A stretch of 15,580 nt of DNA from Candidatus Gastranaerophilales bacterium (lineage in GTDB: Bacteria; Cyanobacteriota; Vampirovibrionia; Gastranaerophilales; Gastranaerophilaceae): positions 1-15,580 of the forward strand of contig JAJPXE010000008.1 of assembly GCA_021205645.1 (NCBI GenBank), read 5' to 3'. The notes beneath the pieces are model-generated. The model worked only from the letters and a program-made list of their open reading frames with translations, made no database searches and was not told the origin of the DNA. Shown here in pieces: positions 13,353 through 15,580 of this stretch. Position 1 is the stretch's first letter; each line of letters starts with the position of its first letter. A program made the translations under genes and the position numbers.

Positions 13353-15430
13353 TGGCTGCCGAAAGTAAACCTATAAGTGAAATATTTCTGGCATGTTTTG
13401 TATGTATTCTCATATTAATCTTGCTAATGGAGATGCCTAACTGGGTTATTAATTTTTCAATAAGTTTAAATATCACGCTCGGTATTGTGCTGTTAATGAT
13501 ATCGTTGTATATCCAGAAACCGTTGGAGCTTGCGGCATTTCCGACTATTATACTTTTGGGAACTATGTTCCGGCTGGTTTTGTCTATTGCCTCAACACGT
13601 TTGATTTTATCAAAGGGTGAGGCGGGAGAGGTAATTCACGCATTTGGAACATTCGTCACCGGCGGCAATATGATTGTCGGCGGTGTTATATTTCTTATAA
13701 TCACAATTGTACAGTTTATGGTTATAACAAAAGGTGCCGAACGTATTGCCGAAGTGTCCGCAAGGTTTGCATTAGATGCTATGCCGGGTAAACAGATGAC
13801 CATTGATGCCGATTTTAATGCCGGATTGATATCGCCGGAAGAAGCTGTCAAGCGCCGTGAGGATTTACAGAGAGAATCAAGCTTGTTCGGTTCTATGGAC
13901 GGTGCTATGAAGTTTGTTAAAGGTGATACCATGGCAGGTATCATTATTGTTATTATAAACATTGTCGGCGGGTTGTGTATCGGTTGTCTGATGAATCAAA
14001 TGCCCGTAGCTGATGCTGTCGGCAAGTATACAATTCTTACAATCGGTGACGGTCTTGCCTCACAGGTTCCGTCATTGTTAATGTCAGTTGCGGCAGGTAT
14101 TGTCATGACACGTGCTTCCGCTAATGCGGCTTCCTTAGGTTCGGATTTGACCGCACAGGTTATGAGCAAACCTTATTCTCTGTTCTTCGCAGCGGGATTT
14201 CTATTCCTTATTACGCTTACATGCCCGATTACGGGTCTGCCGTTCTTCCCGTTCCTGTTATTTTCTATAGGACTTACTGTTGCAGGATTCTCTGTATTGA
14301 TTAATGCTGATGTTCAATCACAACTCGGTCAATTGGAAAATGTCAGACAAAATATGCAGGATCTGGTTAACCCTAATAAGATGTATGAACGTCTTGGCGT
14401 GGATGTATTGAGTTTGCAGGTCGGAGCAGGTCTGCTTGTCATAGCCGATCCTGATCAGGAAGGACAATTGCTTGCTAAGATTGCTGCTTTGCGTCAGAGA
14501 GTTACGGACGAACTCGGATATATTCTGCCTAACATACGTATTATGGATTCATCTGCTCTTGAATCGAATGAGTATATGATTTCTATTCGAGGCAATACAG
14601 TTGCAACAGGATATGTTTATCCCGGCAAATATATGGTTATAGCCGACCAGTGGGATGCCGTCAGGAAAAATGTTCCTGATGATGCGATTATTGCCGTTGA
14701 CCCTACTTATCAAACTCAAGCATACTGGGTCAGCTCCGAAAGCGCTCAAGAAACTAAATCTGTTACAGCTGTCGATGCAACAGATGTTCTTGTTACTCAT
14801 CTTCAAGAATGTGTACGTAAGCATGTTGATGAGGTTATGACCAAAACAGATGTACTTAAACTTATGGAACTTGTTCGCTCGCAAGACCCGACTCTTGTCA
14901 ATGACCTTGTTCCGGCTATTATATCAACCAGTGATTTAAGAAAGATTTTTGTTAACCTCATCAGAGAAAAAGTTTCAATAAAGGATATAATCTTTGTGTT
15001 TGAACGTTTGTGCGACTATGCAAGGTTTTCAAAAGAACCCGATATATTATCCGAACGTTTGAGAGCAGCTCTGGGACGTCAGATATGTTTAACTAACGTT
15101 CAGGATGATAATATTTTGTACGCACTGACCCTCTCACCTGATTGGGAAAAAGTGTTGGATGACAGCTGCCAGAGAACTGAGCTGGGTACAATGTTCCTCC
15201 TTAATCCTATGCAGGTTCAGGATTTAATCGAATCTACCGCAATGACCTTAATGCGTGCTCACCAGAATATCGGAAAACAACCGGTCATATTATGTTCGCC
15301 AAGAATCAGACTCCCTCTGTTCCAACTCTTAGAAAGGCACATTCCGACAATTGTTGTTATATCATATTCAGAGCTTATAACCGATATCAGAGTAGAAGCT
15401 GTTGATACAATCGGTGAAAATGTCGGTTAA
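13352..15430 (+). CDS. flhA: Flagellar export protein FlhA
   Basis: 692 aa, normal length. FlhA forms the nonameric ring of the flagellar type III export apparatus: its membrane part couples export to the proton motive force and its cytoplasmic domain docks chaperone-substrate complexes. The N-terminal half has about eight membrane helices (residues about 10-320) and the FHIPEP signature RFALDAMPGKQMTIDAD (138-154) followed by NAGLI. FRLVLSIASTRLIL (73-86), MDGAMKFVKGDTMAGIII (182-199) and LTIGDGLASQVPSLLMS (229-245) are also characteristic. The cytoplasmic domain (about 340-692) is complete. The ATG overlaps the fliH TAA by one base (TAATG), with GAGGAG 9 bases upstream, so the two are translationally coupled. 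These motifs favour FlhA over virulence SctV. Confidence 0.98.
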   Translation: MAAESKPISEIFLACFVCILILILLMEMPNWVINFSISLNITLGIVLLMISLYIQKPLELAAFPTIILLGTMFRLVLSIASTRLILSKGEAGEVIHAFGTFVTGGNMIVGGVIFLIITIVQFMVITKGAERIAEVSARFALDAMPGKQMTIDADFNAGLISPEEAVKRREDLQRESSLFGSMDGAMKFVKGDTMAGIIIVIINIVGGLCIGCLMNQMPVADAVGKYTILTIGDGLASQVPSLLMSVAAGIVMTRASANAASLGSDLTAQVMSKPYSLFFAAGFLFLITLTCPITGLPFFPFLLFSIGLTVAGFSVLINADVQSQLGQLENVRQNMQDLVNPNKMYERLGVDVLSLQVGAGLLVIADPDQEGQLLAKIAALRQRVTDELGYILPNIRIMDSSALESNEYMISIRGNTVATGYVYPGKYMVIADQWDAVRKNVPDDAIIAVDPTYQTQAYWVSSESAQETKSVTAVDATDVLVTHLQECVRKHVDEVMTKTDVLKLMELVRSQDPTLVNDLVPAIISTSDLRKIFVNLIREKVSIKDIIFVFERLCDYARFSKEPDILSERLRAALGRQICLTNVQDDNILYALTLSPDWEKVLDDSCQRTELGTMFLLNPMQVQDLIESTAMTLMRAHQNIGKQPVILCSPRIRLPLFQLLERHIPTIVVISYSELITDIRVEAVDTIGENVG

Positions 15431-15455
15431 TTTTGTGTTAAATCGGAACAGGTAC

Positions 15456-15484
15456 TTTACAAAATAAATAATTTAAGCTATTAT
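15456..15484 (+). promoter_or_regulatory. Strong sigma70-type promoter facing out of the window
   Basis: TTTACA (15456-15461) and TATTAT (15479-15484) are separated by exactly 17 bases, and each differs from consensus at one position. Transcription would start near 15491. No gene is visible in the remaining 90 bases, so the target lies beyond the window. The next flagellar gene therefore may not be in the flhA transcript. Confidence 0.6.
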
Positions 15485-15580
15485 TACTCTATGGTTAAAA
15501 ATTTACGACGTACACAATATAGGACTTAAGGCTTGTTTTTATAAAAAGAACATCTTATTTTGTGTATGTACAATAAAAAC

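Overview
The window looks like low-GC chromosomal DNA from a Gram-negative-type, flagellated (or export-apparatus-bearing) bacterium. AT-rich codon use, the flagellar gene set and several lineage-restricted orphan proteins suggest a host-associated Melainabacteria/Vampirovibrionia (Gastranaerophilales-like) genome. That placement is inference from gene content; nothing in the window (no 16S rRNA, for example) proves it.

Layout. (1) 64-4004 (+) is a compact flagellar operon: a tandem-SpoA FliM/FliN-type switch protein, FliO, FliP, a C-terminally extended FliQ, a small secreted Cys-rich protein of unknown function, and FliR starting with TTG. It ends before a perfect 20-bp inverted repeat (4011-4070). 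flhB, which often follows fliR, is absent from the window. (2) 4071-5346 holds a possible 42-codon ORF, a hexapeptide acetyltransferase (-), tRNA-Ser(GGA) (+) with its own hairpin, and a minus-strand tRNA operon Thr(TGT)-Thr(GGT)-Tyr(GTA) behind a near-consensus promoter. (3) 5422-9730 (-) reads typA, ligA, then a small two-TM membrane protein. (4) 9752-10320 has no convincing gene. It is a mosaic of GC-rich palindromes and a 59-bp imperfect direct repeat that shares words with the 4011-4070 hairpin. (5) 10321-12437 (-) holds two orphan genes; the larger carries a phosphoribosyltransferase-like PRPP-loop motif and has a hairpin that could hide its ribosome-binding site. (6) 12502-15430 (+) returns to the flagellum: a 32-codon ORF whose stop overlaps a possible fliH start, then fliH and flhA overlapping by one base. 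A strong sigma70-type promoter at 15456-15484 points out of the window.

How the genes fit together. FliO helps assemble the FliP/FliQ/FliR export gate, FlhA forms the export nonamer, FliH regulates the export ATPase, and the SpoA protein builds the C-ring sorting platform. The remaining genes are housekeeping (DNA ligase, ribosome-associated GTPase, tRNAs) or accessory. The most unusual items are the secreted Cys-rich protein inside the export operon, the FliQ extension, the PRPP-loop orphan with its neighbour, and the shared palindromic repeat family.
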